64,000 nt of DNA from Prinsepia uniflora (taxonomy: Eukaryota; Streptophyta; Magnoliopsida; Rosales; Rosaceae), in contig CM064874.1 of NCBI GenBank assembly GCA_032719365.1, forward strand, positions 43,116,271 to 43,180,270. Reading direction: 5' to 3'. The translations under genes and the position numbers were made by a program. The notes beneath the pieces are model-generated. The model made no database searches. It was given only the letters and a program-made list of their open reading frames with translations, and was not told where the DNA came from. Of the stretch, positions 13,201 through 23,929 are shown in pieces. How positions within the stretch are numbered: the first letter of the stretch is position 1; every line of letters begins with the position of its first letter.

Positions 13201-13763
13201 CGTTGTGTGATGTTTTCACACCGTGATGTTTCCAGCGTCTTGGTTCGCTGAGGGAGTCCGCGATTATGGACATTGAGATTTATTTTTGTCGCAGGAATGG
13301 GCTTGCCCTGCGAATTGAGATCATGTGGTTGATCTTACGCTACATTGAGAGTGATGTAGTACGAGGTGTTGTCACTGACTGGCTGATAGTTGGGGATTTA
13401 TCAGGGTGGTAAAGCTTAGCGGTGACAGTTTGACTGGTGGAGTCAGCATGGACTGACAAATGAGATTGGTGACTCCCAATGGGAGCAAATGTAAGGATAT
13501 ATTGGCAATGGAAAGGAACCATCTAGCTGAAGGTGTCAGCTTAATGGTTAAGCGATTTTATCGCGGATCAGGTGTTTATGTTCACTCGAGGTGGTCGAGT
13601 GTTGTTATTATGACGTATGACTGTGATGGGATGTCTGGGTACAGACGAGGCTGGTGTTGTCCCAGCAAGTGGGTGTACAGGTGTACACATGGTATGTGGT
13701 CGAAATGTTTTCCACGAGGTGGTTGTGGAATAAGGATGTTGGTAATTTCGAGGACGAAATTCT

Positions 13764-13778
13764 TTAAGGAGGTAAGGT
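13764..13778 (+). other. Polypurine tract of LARD-1
   Basis: Purine-rich TTTAAGGAGGTAAGG directly before TGTAACGACCCG of the 3' LTR. The preceding ATTTCGAGGACGAAATTC is the usual Tekay/Del chromovirus sequence at this place. Confidence 0.85.
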
Positions 13779-16671
13779 TGTAACGACCCGTCTCGAATAT
13801 CGGGATTTAATAATATTTAATTATGATTTACTAATCTGGGATTAGTTGAGTGATTTCGGACGAATTGTGTAAAATGACCGTTTTTGCCCCTTGACGTGGG
13901 TAAAACATTGACTTTTAATTCGGATGGTCAAATGGACTTTGACCGATGACCGTGACGTAGTTTGGGACGTCACGAGTTCATAGACAGGTGGCACGTTCGA
14001 TTCCGACGTTCGTGGTGAAAGATATGATGTACGGAAGTTCAAGGGCATTTTCGTAATTTGGACGATATAAGGGGAAATGTTGACTTTTTGATCAGGAGGT
14101 CCGATGGCCGGGGACCGGGGACCGTTAGGATGGTCTCGATGCTCTGAGTCCGTAGACAGGCGGCACGCATCAATCGGAGTCCGTATGACCGAGTTACGGG
14201 TCAGGATGCATGGGGGGCATTTTGGTAATTTTCTGCACAAGGGCAGAATTGTAATTTCACACGTGGGCACTGTTTCATTGATATGGTCGTGAAGTGGGAG
14301 GTTTGTGCGATCGATCCCATGGATTGTTTATCCATTAAATGACTGATTTGGGGCAGCTTTGGATTGTGTTTGCACATGTATTGTGCTGGCAATCACTCAC
14401 AAGAACATGGGCACTGATTTTTAATAGTTTCGGGTCAGTGCAGGGGAGCTTTACACTGTGGATTGTGGGATACTTTGGGACGCCTTTAACGGCTGAATTG
14501 GATTAAAGGAATGGAGTGTAAGTCGAGTGGGTTACTCTGTGATGGAGAATGAAAGGAATGAGTGAAATTGGTGTTGGATTTCTCTGAAAACCCGAACTGG
14601 TTTTTGTGAAATTCAACTTCGAACTTCTAGTTTTAGGCCAGCCCAAGCCTAATTGATGATGGATTGAGCTTTCTGGAACCTCAACGAGTCGAACCAGATC
14701 AAATGGGGCAAGCTTTGAGGCTCCTAGGGCCGTGGACGGACGAGGTGGACGGCCGGAAAACTCAAGCTTGAGTCGTGGTGATTGAGGTAACGTCGTGTTC
14801 AATTAATCATGCGAATTGGTTCGTATTAATCCTTATAAGCTTCCTGTGAAGTTAATTTGACAATGGTTGAGGATTTGTGGAGTTTTGGTGATCGACCCGT
14901 TTTGGGTGATCACGGGTTGGTGGCACGATTATGGATTGATTGTTGTTAATCGATGTCACAGAACTGAAATTCATTGGTTAATGATTGTTATAGGATCAAG
15001 AACGGATTGATTTGATGTCAAATTGGGTGTGATTGAACCGGGTCCTATCGCGGGTTTTTCAACCCGTTTACCAGACAAACGGGAGAAGAAGAAACACTGT
15101 AGCAGTCACTGTAGCAGGCGCGTGGCTTTCACGCGTAGTCACTCACGGCGGCGCGTGACGGCGCGTGGGCACAAATCTCGAGGTGAGGTCAACATGACTT
15201 TTAATCTATTCAATGTAACGAACATTTTAGGATTGGTTTCGTGTCGATTGGACAATGTCTCGACATTGTTCGGGATGTCCGAAGGTTTTTAATCCAGTTT
15301 AAAAATACTTAAAAATTCGGAAAAATTACGGGACTTGAATATGATGTTAATGATGGGGTTAGTGATCCTCTAATGTGATTTGAACAGGATTGGGAGTCCC
15401 GGTGATAGTGGTGTGGCCCGGGAAGGCCTATGGCACGCGTATCGAGGCACTCGGTTAAACGGTCTGTGAGTGGACATTGGTTTTATAAATTCGATGCATG
15501 CATAACTGTTTCATGATTGTTATAATTATGATTAAATGATTTATTTTGGATATCGGTGAATTTAAATGATTTCATGCATTTCGAGGTGATTTACGTGTTT
15601 GCACGTAAATCAAAATTTCTGGATTTGCACCGATTTTCGTAAATATGGTTGGATATGATTTCATGAAACGGTTACGGAATTGATAAAGTGAAATCGGACC
15701 AGGGGCCCAGTTAACTTGTGAAATCGGGCCAGGGGCCCAGTTAACTTGTGAAATCGGGCCAGGGGCCCAGTTAACTTGTGAAAACGGACCAGGGGCCCAT
15801 TTGATGTATATATGTGATTTCGGGTCGGGGACCCTAAAATGGAATTGAATAAATGATTTCAGATTTAAATCAACTATTTGGACTTATGACGGTTTTATGG
15901 AAACTCGTGGCAGGGCCCTTGTGATATTTTGGAAAGGAATAATAAAATGTGTTCCATAAAACAATCTCGATATGAGGATATATATCCTGGTCTCCTCCAA
16001 GTGTCGGGGACACTGGAGAAGTCACAGTGCATTGCCTGCGAGGGCTCATTGTACGGAGCTACCGGACCGTATAGTGATCCAGGAGCAGGATTGCTAGACG
16101 TCATGGACGTCAGACATCGGAGATGTCAGAGATATGGACCCGGTGAGACCCCGGGCAGCACGCGTTGCTTAATACCGTGAGATATGACGTCGGGAACGTC
16201 AAGCATCTAGGACGCTAGGCATCGGGGATGCCGAAGATGGAAAAAAATAATAATAATAAATGAACATTACTGGAATTATGAAATAACTCTTGGATTGACT
16301 TTTGGGATTCGAAACTATGCTTTGGTTTCCGGGCTAAGGCCATAATGGTTATTTCTAAATAAATATGGGATTATTGGTTTTTGGTGCATGCATATGCTTT
16401 TACTGAGGGGCATAAATGTCTTATAAATGTTTTAAACAGACTTGTTTATTTTCGTTCACTCACAGCTTTTGTTTTTAATGCCCTTCAGGTTGATTCCGGA
16501 TGCGACTGCAGCAGAGACTTGAGCATCATACACCTCCTCCATCGATCCTTACGCACTCTGGAAGCCCGGTTGGGCAGTGGCAATAGGTTATCCCTTGTCT
16601 GACACCTCTTGTCAGACGGGAGCATGACACATTCCATGGTAATCCCGGGGGGATTGGGATGGGTCGTGTCA
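13779..16671 (+). repeat. Complete 3' LTR of LARD-1 (reference copy of the family)
   Basis: 2,893 bp from TGTAACGACCCGTCTC to GGGATGGGTCGTGTCA. In order it holds the GC-rich GCGCGTGG block (15115-15175), CTGTGAGTGG plus GATGCATGCATAA (15466-15506), a 30-bp tandem repeat (15691-15800), the hairpin array (16097-16232), and the inverse pair GTGCATGCATATG (16385) and TTCACTCACAGC (16455-16468). The two LTR ends are themselves inverted repeats over about 16 bp with three mismatches. Confidence 0.85.
15691..15800 (+). repeat. 30-bp tandem repeat, about 3.7 copies
   Basis: Units at 15691-15720, 15721-15750 and 15751-15780, plus a partial fourth. The second and third are identical. Each contains GGGCCAGGGGCCC or GGACCAGGGGCCC, an imperfect palindrome. 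It is not a CRISPR array: the units abut, with no spacers. Confidence 0.92.
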
Positions 16672-18189
16672 AAAATCATCATCATCAAAATCACATATGT
16701 AAAACATATAAAACAGTTATGCATGCATCAAAGTTTAGAAAACAATGTCCACTCATAGACCGTCATACGCTGCCGCCTCGATATGCGTTCCATAAGCCTT
16801 CCCGGGGCACATTACTATCACCGAGACTTCCAAACCTGTCCAAACCATACTAGAGGGTTGCTAACTACCTCATTAACTTCTCATTAAAGCCCCCTAATTT
16901 TCCAAAATTTTTAAACGTATTTTTCTTATACTTTAAACCTTCGGACACCCAAAACAATGCCAAAACAGTGTCTAATCGACACGAAATCAGACCCTAAATG
17001 TTCGTTACATCGAAAGGATGATTTCATATGTTAAACACAACTCCCAAAACTTCACCACGCGCCGCCTAATGGCGATGCGCATGAAGCCCACGCGCTGGGA
17101 CACTATTCATCATCTTCCTTGGTTAAACTACGCCAAATGCGTCTGGTTGAACCGGAATACAGCGAGGCCGATTCTCCCCTGTTTCTCAGCCATTTTCGAT
17201 CCTGTTTCATCCTAAAGCTTCTTCTAATCCCCAACAACAACTCTATCTAAACAAAAACAGAAAAAACAATCTGGAACCTCACCTTCGATGATTGAACAAC
17301 AAGCTAGACTTTTAAGCTCTGTTCCCAGCCCTCCTAGCCATCCTCGTCCTTCAAAATTATTCCCACAGAGTCGCCTTGGTCCCTAGGTCATGTTAGGATT
17401 AGTAGAAACCCATTATAAACATCAAAACCAGGTTTCCAATTATTGGGTCAAACACGGGTTACGGGTTTTTTGAGTTATCAGCCTACCTCCGTCGTGGACT
17501 ACCTTGTCCTCTTCCTCCTTGTCTCGTCCTCGTCTCACAGGTCACACACTCAGCCTCCCTCAGCTAGTCACAATGACAGATGAAGATCATGGTGTGAGGG
17601 TTGTGGCGTTTGTATGGAAATAGTAGTGTGCGGGTTTGGAGAAGAAAGATGAAGTTTGATGATGACGATCAGATGAGAGGGATTGATAGTGAGAATGAGA
17701 GGGCTGAGAGAGATGGACGGTTAGGATTGTGAGATGAGTGTGTGAGTTTAATTAATTAATTAATTAATTAAATGGCCAATGGACATAGATCCATAATTTT
17801 AGGGACACCCACCAATAGGATGAGTGACACTTGTCACTCATCCAAGGGCCCCACATTAGTTAATTATCCAATCAGATTTTAGGATTATTTAATTCGAATC
17901 CTAAGACGCTAAACTACCAATTTCGATCCCGTGACTGTAACTCCTCCGTCGAACACCCGATTTCGACGTGATGCCTGTCTACGGACTCATGACATCCCGA
18001 TCTACGTCACGGTCATCGGTCCTCGTATGTTTGATTCCCCTAGTCAAAAGTCAACATTTTGCCCAATTCTAGTGACAAAACGGTCATTTTACACTGTCCG
18101 CCCGAATTCGATCAACTAATCCCCGATTAGTCATTCTATATCCATAATTAATTAATATTTAATCTCGATATTCAGGATGGGTCGTTACA
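16672..18189 (-). repeat. Truncated 3' LTR of LARD-2
   Basis: Starts on the minus strand at 18189 with TGTAACGACCCATCC and stops at 16672 just past the GATGCATGCATAA-type motif (16719). It includes the perfect palindrome at 17818-17843 and an (ATTA)n-like run at 17748-17773. Confidence 0.75.
17818..17843. repeat. 26-nt perfect palindrome conserved in LARD-family LTRs
   Basis: Arm GGATGAGTGACA, two-base spacer CT, arm TGTCACTCATCC. Near-identical palindromes occur at 5901-5926, 23794-23817, 41254-41279 and 52359-52384, always in the 5' half of an LTR. Confidence 0.93.
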
Positions 18190-21100
18190 ACCTTCCCCCC
18201 TAACAAATTTCGTCCTCGAAATTCCAACTAACCCAGCTCCACATCCACACCGTGGAAAAACAAGCTCAGTCTCACCATTAGGTTTAACATCCCATGTATA
18301 CGTCTACACCCACTAACTAACAACTCATTCAACCCTAGTATACGTATACTCAACATCTCACTCGACCTGTGTGTAACTGGACCATCGAATACTTGCCCAG
18401 CAGTGATACACATCACAACTCTAGGGTTCCACTAGTCATCCACAGGTCTGAGCACCTGTCCATACAATCACTGAACCCATAAAAATCACTCTGGTCCAAC
18501 GCACAGTATCCAATGTCTAGTTCACGTTCTCAACCAATCCAATGATATCAAAACTAAGTCGACTACCAACACGTTCATCCATATACCACTAGTACATCCT
18601 TTTTACCGTCACCAGACACCACTCAGGTATGTCCAGTATCGGTCCTCACACAACGTACCATGTACGTACATCCATCCACCAACCAGCCCACTATATAGCT
18701 TGTAGCTAATCACACATGAATTCTGGAGTCCATCTATCTAGTCCAGTATTAGACGGATCAAACACTCCAACTCCTTATCCTTTCTGAGTCCCATGGTCAC
18801 CCGACCAGTACCACTACGTCTACTCCTAATCACATAATCCAACACTTACCAATCCAACTCACGCCTACCAAGGAGTACCCGTTCATGCCGAAGGGGCGTC
18901 CAATCTCTCCCACGTCTACCAAGACGCACCAACTCCAAACCTATCGGTTACCTACTGATTCGATTACCATATCATATTCGATTGACTTCGAGAGGAAGCC
19001 AATCCCATCATTCACATAGCGAAATATCCAAGACAAATCGCATACACCTCAATTCACTCAACTACCGCCTCATACTGGATTAACTTCGAAAAGAAGTCGA
19101 CCCAACATTCCCATATTCAAATATCAAGGAAGAGGTTGGATAATCATTTTGTTCTATTCCAAGAGATTTTTCAACTGTCCCACAATACGATTCTCCTCTG
19201 CTCCTAGCTTAGCATAATCGCAAGGCGAAGTCTGCCAGTATGGGCACGACTTCACGATCCACGCCATCCTGATCCACCACATAGCCTGATCATCAAGATC
19301 ACGATCCAGATCCATCACACATCACCTGATCATTAACATCACGATCCTCGATCGTCACAACGCCCTATATCCTCACATCACGATCCTGATCAAACCAGGA
19401 TCCACACATGTTCTCACTCATCTAATTACCAGATTTCAGGTCATAGGGTCTTACACCCTCTTTGAATCTGTATACTATCAAATCATTTCTCAACCATTTT
19501 CACATCTAAACAGATCAGTCAACGATGAGACACGTCGAGACTGCGGGTTCTCTCCAATTACCTCATATCGATCCTTGTCATTCCACCTTGGAAAATCAAG
19601 GATGATACAAGACAATGACATCAAAATTCATCCTACGTGAGTGCCAACACAATCTTACTGCACTCACCAGACCATGTACCCAACATCGTCTGCCACCAAG
19701 AAGAAAATGAGAAATCTCATTACCCTAACTTCGAAATGCCCAACTCCTCCTGATGACCCAAAACAAATCACGGGTTCACCAACGAATACACGATCAACGT
19801 ACTGGTGACAACAACCATCATCTGCCAAGGGCGGAATAGGAGAAGTCACCTTCAATGACCTCGGAATACCGATCACCAATGCTGAAACAAGCACTCCTCT
19901 CGTCGCCTCAATCACAACCTCTCTCGATTCTGAAGTTCCAACCATGTTGAAACCAACTCACTCGTGCAACAACCACGTGTCAATACCAAGCTAACTTGGT
20001 ACCCCAACTTGCCTATTCGTTCATACTGTTTCTTTCATTTACCATTTAATCAATTCAATCACATCAGTTATCATACTCATGGTTGGGTTAAAGTCCCAAA
20101 ACATCTCAACCATTGCTGGATCCCATCCAGTTCATCACTATCTAAGATCCATTACTAGGTCCCATCCAGTCCAACTCATCCACTACCGAATCTTAGATAC
20201 CGAACGTATGCCCATCACCACGGAGTCACATCCCAACTCATGGCTCATCGTCATCACAATCACCGGCACATAGTGTGCGAATCAGACAACCCTGGATCTT
20301 TGCTCATACCGAGAAACGACCCCGTACCTCTGCTCATGTTGGAGGAACTCTGCCTCCCTCATACCCAACAACTCTGGGTACAATCACCTTGACAACCTAT
20401 ACAAGAAAATGAACGTTCCCTAAACGTACCCCGATTCTCAACAACTACAACTGCATCTATCCTCGATAGTAGTGCATCCCACAGACTCGTACAGACCCAA
20501 CCACCAGACATCACTATCGAGATTCCGCATCCAACCAAAATCAACCGCCAGTACTCACTACTGTGTATCCCCACTCCGGGACTTCATTGACAAGTATCAC
20601 ACCTTGGTAACCTGTCCAACCAATCTCTAACAAATTTTTAACTAGTCTCAACTCGACTCAACCAGTGTCGTCCATCAAGTCATCCCCGACCTCAGCTGCA
20701 CCAAACTATCCATCATAAACTAGGGTAGCATGAAACCCAACTAGGCCTAACCGATTATCACGATTTCGACTGCAGAGTGCAGTACCATCACCAAAGCTAA
20801 CATGACATGACCGACCAACGGTCTCGACTCTGAAAAGTCGCCAAAGTCAAACCACTAGCCGACTCATATTTTTGAACCATACATCACACACTAGGGTTTC
20901 TCACTAAGGTCATCAACTAACTTCACTGTACTCACATTCTTTAGACCATCAATCATCACTAGGGTTCGAGGAACCCAGCTACCCTCAGCGACACAATTCC
21001 CAATTCAGCATGACCTGACCATCTAATGGTCACAACTCCATACTATCGTCATATCCAGTCCTGTAATATCGTGATAGACGATCCCGACCTAACCGTCCCA

Positions 21101-21339
21101 CGGTCAACACTCTAAAACACTGTTACATTCATCCCTAAATAGGGTCCCACACTGGCAAACCACGACAGAACTATGGAATACTAAGGCATCAAATGTCGAA
21201 CCAAAACTATCTACAATTCATTCCCACTAACTATCACACCAGCATCCTGACCATCAGGTTGATAAGCGGCTGACCATGTAGAGACATCACATCCTCGACC
21301 TGCGCGTACCACAAGAGCAAACAGTGCTCTGATACCACT
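18190..21339 (-). other. Non-coding internal region of LARD-2
   Basis: Lies between PPT (reverse complement TTAGGGGGGAAGG, 18191-18203) and primer site. It carries the TTTCGAGGACGAAATTTG pol-end-like motif at 18205-18225. No ORF over about 95 residues and no recognisable polyprotein motif. Confidence 0.75.
21325..21337 (-). other. Primer binding site of LARD-2, initiator tRNA-Met type
   Basis: The minus strand reads TGGTATCAGAGCA two bases after the LTR end TGTGTCA, the same arrangement as in LARD-1. Confidence 0.9.
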
Positions 21340-21556
21340 TGACACAACCTATCCCAATCTCCTTGGGATTATCGAGGGATGTGCCATGCTCCTGTCTGAC
21401 ACGAAGTGTCAGACAAGGGATAACTTAAACCTCAGCCTGTTCTGGGCTTCTAGAGCACGCTAGGATCGGTGGAGGAGTGTGATGTCTAGGTCTCTACTAC
21501 AGCCTGCATCCGTGATCAACCTGAAGGGCATTAAAACCATTAAAAGCTGTGAGTGG
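21340..21556 (-). repeat. 3' end of the 5' LTR of LARD-2
   Basis: About 210 bp of minus-oriented LTR from TGACACAACC (21340) up to AGCTGTGAGTGGAC. At that motif the sequence switches to a plus-oriented LTR. Confidence 0.75.
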
Positions 21557-22837
21557 ACATTGTTTTCTAAATTGTGATGCATGCATAATTGTTTTATATG
21601 TTTTATATATGTGATTTCTATGATTATGATTGTGGTATTGGTGATTTACATATTTGCAAGTATTTCGAGATGATTTCCGTATTTGCACGTATATTGAGAT
21701 TTATAGTTTTACTGCAGTTTTATGTGCTTGTGGTTTCGGTGATGGTTTGATGAAATGGTTTTGGAATTGGAAAGATGAACTCGGGCATGAGATCTATTTG
21801 CTTTGGAAACCCTCGGACATGAAGTCTATTTGAGTTATATTATCGAGCCACGAGCCCAGTTGGTTTATGAAATCGGGAATGAAGCCCAATTGTGTTGTAT
21901 GAATGTGATTTCGGGTCGGGGACCCATAAATGGATTTGGATTTGAGAAATCGAATTTGTGGATTACGATGGTTTTATGGAAATCCCGACCATAGGCCCAT
22001 TTGAACGGTTTGAGATGATTTATGAAATGGTTTTTCATATACCATCCTTATATCTATGGATTGTCTCCTCCAATCGTCTGGGACGATGGAGTAGTCAAGA
22101 CGCATTGCATGCGAGGGGTCAATGCACGGAGCGACCAGAATGTATAATGACTCAGGAGCAGGATTGCTAAACGTCTGGGACGTTAGACATCTGGATGTTA
22201 GATATTGACTCGGGTTGAGACCCCGGGTAGCACACTAGCTTGGACCGTGACATGACGTCTAGGACATCAGGCGTCTGGGACGCCAGGCATCTAGGATGCC
22301 GAAGATTGTTACATAACAGTATTTGATGGAATTGTGATTTATGGATTTACAGGATTATGTATTTGGATTTCTGATTTATTGGATTTATGATTTGGTTTTC
22401 GGTGTTAATGGATTTGGGCAGGGACCCACATGGTTTAGATTTACGGTTTTGGGCTGAGTTCCCACTTACTTGGATTTATGGTTTTAGGCTAAGGCCCTAA
22501 TGATTTAATTAAGTTAAATGGTTTGATCTTGGTTTTTGAATGCATGCATATTTTTTAGTGAAGGGCATAAATTTCTTCTTATGAAATGTGTTTTTATTAA
22601 ATTATTGATTTGCGTCCACTCACAGCTTTTAATGGTTTTAATGCCCTTCAGGTTGATCATGGATGCGGGCTGTAGCAGAGACCGAGACATCACACTCCTC
22701 CACCGATCCTAGCGCGCTCTAGAACCCCGCACGGGCTGAGGTATGAGTTATGCCTTGTTTGACAGTTCGTGTCAGACAGGAGCATGGCACATCCTGCAAT
22801 AATCCCGGGGGGAGGGGGGTTGGGATGGGTCGTGTCA
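21546..22837 (+). repeat. Plus-oriented 3' half LTR joined head-on to LARD-2
   Basis: Begins at CTGTGAGTGGAC and GATGCATGCATAA (21577). It continues through the GGGTC/GACCC units and the hairpin array (22171-22302), then TCCACTCACAGC (22615-22628), and ends GGGATGGGTCGTGTCA at 22837. It is the 3' 1.3 kb of a family LTR in the orientation opposite to its left neighbour. Confidence 0.8.
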
Positions 22838-23205
22838 CAGCCTCCCACTGATAGAACAGGAAAATGTTGCTAATTAGTGGCCCGTGGATCATTGGATTGA
22901 TAGCTTAGTCGAGTTGGCTCGACGGGAAGTGGTCGCTGACCAATGAGTTCGCAGGCATCACAGAAGATCTAGACACTTGAGAGGACACTATTATTGATTG
23001 GTCGAACTAGCAAAAGCATGGCAAGGTCGGTTTAGCTAGTGCCTTGCTCGACACATCTAGCGAGTGCCCGATTGGCAATGGCACGGTTCTCTAGTAATTC
23101 ACCCTGAGTGGCATGAAGTAGGGAAAATGTCTTATGGTACTGTTTACTGAACACCTGACTTTTTCTTTCAACTCCAAGGTTTCTCTTTCAGAGCTCGATG
23201 ACCCC

Positions 23206-23325
23206 CTAGCGAAGGTCGTTCATTAGCTTGAGCATATCCTCCTGGAAAGGATAGGGCTCGACTCGTGTTTTTTTCCCTGAAAATGGGGTATCGTTCAGCT
23301 CACTATCACATTTCTCCACTAACAT
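23206..23325 (-). pseudogene. Short ORF remnant at the start of the Tat-like internal region
   Basis: A 39-codon reading frame starts at 23325 and is closed by TAG at 23206-23208, with further stops beyond it. Its place after the primer site is where gag begins in LTR elements, but I see no gag domain. A degenerate gag start is the simplest reading; it may also be an untranslated leader. Confidence 0.3.
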
Positions 23326-23383
23326 CGTGATCGACAGAAATATAGGACAAAGTATGTGAGCCAGCAAGAGTACTTAGTTAGTA

Positions 23384-23401
23384 TTCCCACAAATGGCGCC
23401 A
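23384..23401 (-). other. Primer binding site, TGGCGCC type
   Basis: The minus strand reads TGGCGCCATTTGTGGGAA starting two bases after the LTR end AAACA. This is the common Ty3/gypsy Tat/Athila primer-site class. Confidence 0.65.
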
Positions 23402-23449
23402 AATGTTTAATCCGAAAATGGACCTAACGAGGGTTTGTCTTGCTGGAGA

Positions 23450-23891
23450 TGTAACAACATGTCCTGAATATACGGATTAATTAAGGACTAATTGAGGATT
23501 ATCAGGACTAATCGGGAATTAGTCGAGGATTTTCGGACGGTCGGTGTAAAGTGACGATTTTTCCCCTAGAATGGGTAAAATGTTAACTTTTGACCCAGGA
23601 TGTCAAATACACGAGGATCGAGGACCATTATGTAGATCGAGAGGATACGAATCCGTAGACAGACGGCACGTCGAAATCGGAAATCGTACGAGAAAATTAC
23701 AGGTCACGGAAGGAGAATGCTACTATTTACATTTTACGAGGAAAGTGTACAATTGGCATATTTGGATTGAGTAAAAATATGGGTGGACCAATTGATGAGT
23801 GACAACTGTCACTCATCTAATTGACCCAACCCCGCAAAATGGGTTCATGTATCTCATTCCTCTTCCTTATTTCTCTGTTACCCGAAGAACA

Positions 23892-23929
<38 letters not shown>

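Larger units (their letters stand above)
10186..13778 (+). other. Non-coding internal region of LARD-1
   Basis: The 5' part (GTCGAGGGTGTGATGTCTCT then TCAACCTGATAG) is homologous to the minus-strand internal region at 18190-21339 and to 61649 onward. All frames are closed by many stops. No domain of an LTR retrotransposon polyprotein is recognisable except the pol-end-like stretch next to the PPT. Confidence 0.75.
9489..16671 (+). mobile_element. LARD-1: large non-coding LTR retrotransposon derivative
   Basis: Structure in order: 5'-truncated LTR (9489-10185), primer site matching initiator tRNA-Met (10188-10200), 3.6 kb internal region (10186-13778), polypurine tract (13764-13778), complete 3' LTR (13779-16671). 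The longest internal ORF is 107 residues and none shows gag, protease, RT, RNase H or integrase motifs. LTRs over 2 kb with a non-coding internal region of about 3.5 kb fit the LARD class. The 3' end of the internal region (TTTCGAGGACGAAATTC before the PPT) resembles the end of pol in Tekay/Del chromoviruses, a plausible source of trans-acting proteins. Confidence 0.8.
16672..21556 (-). mobile_element. LARD-2: second LARD-family element, minus strand, both LTRs truncated
   Basis: On the minus strand: 5' LTR remnant (21340-21556), primer site (21325-21337), 3.15 kb non-coding internal region (18190-21339), PPT (18191-18203) and 3' LTR (18189 down to 16672, about half length). The internal region is homologous to that of LARD-1. 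Its 3' LTR is cut exactly where the 3' LTR of LARD-1 ends (16671/16672). Its 5' LTR is replaced after about 210 bp by a plus-oriented LTR segment. Confidence 0.75.

Noticed and set aside
15691..15800. Regular 30-bp repeats considered as a CRISPR-like array
   Set aside because: The units abut without spacers, the DNA is plant nuclear, and the array is part of an LTR.
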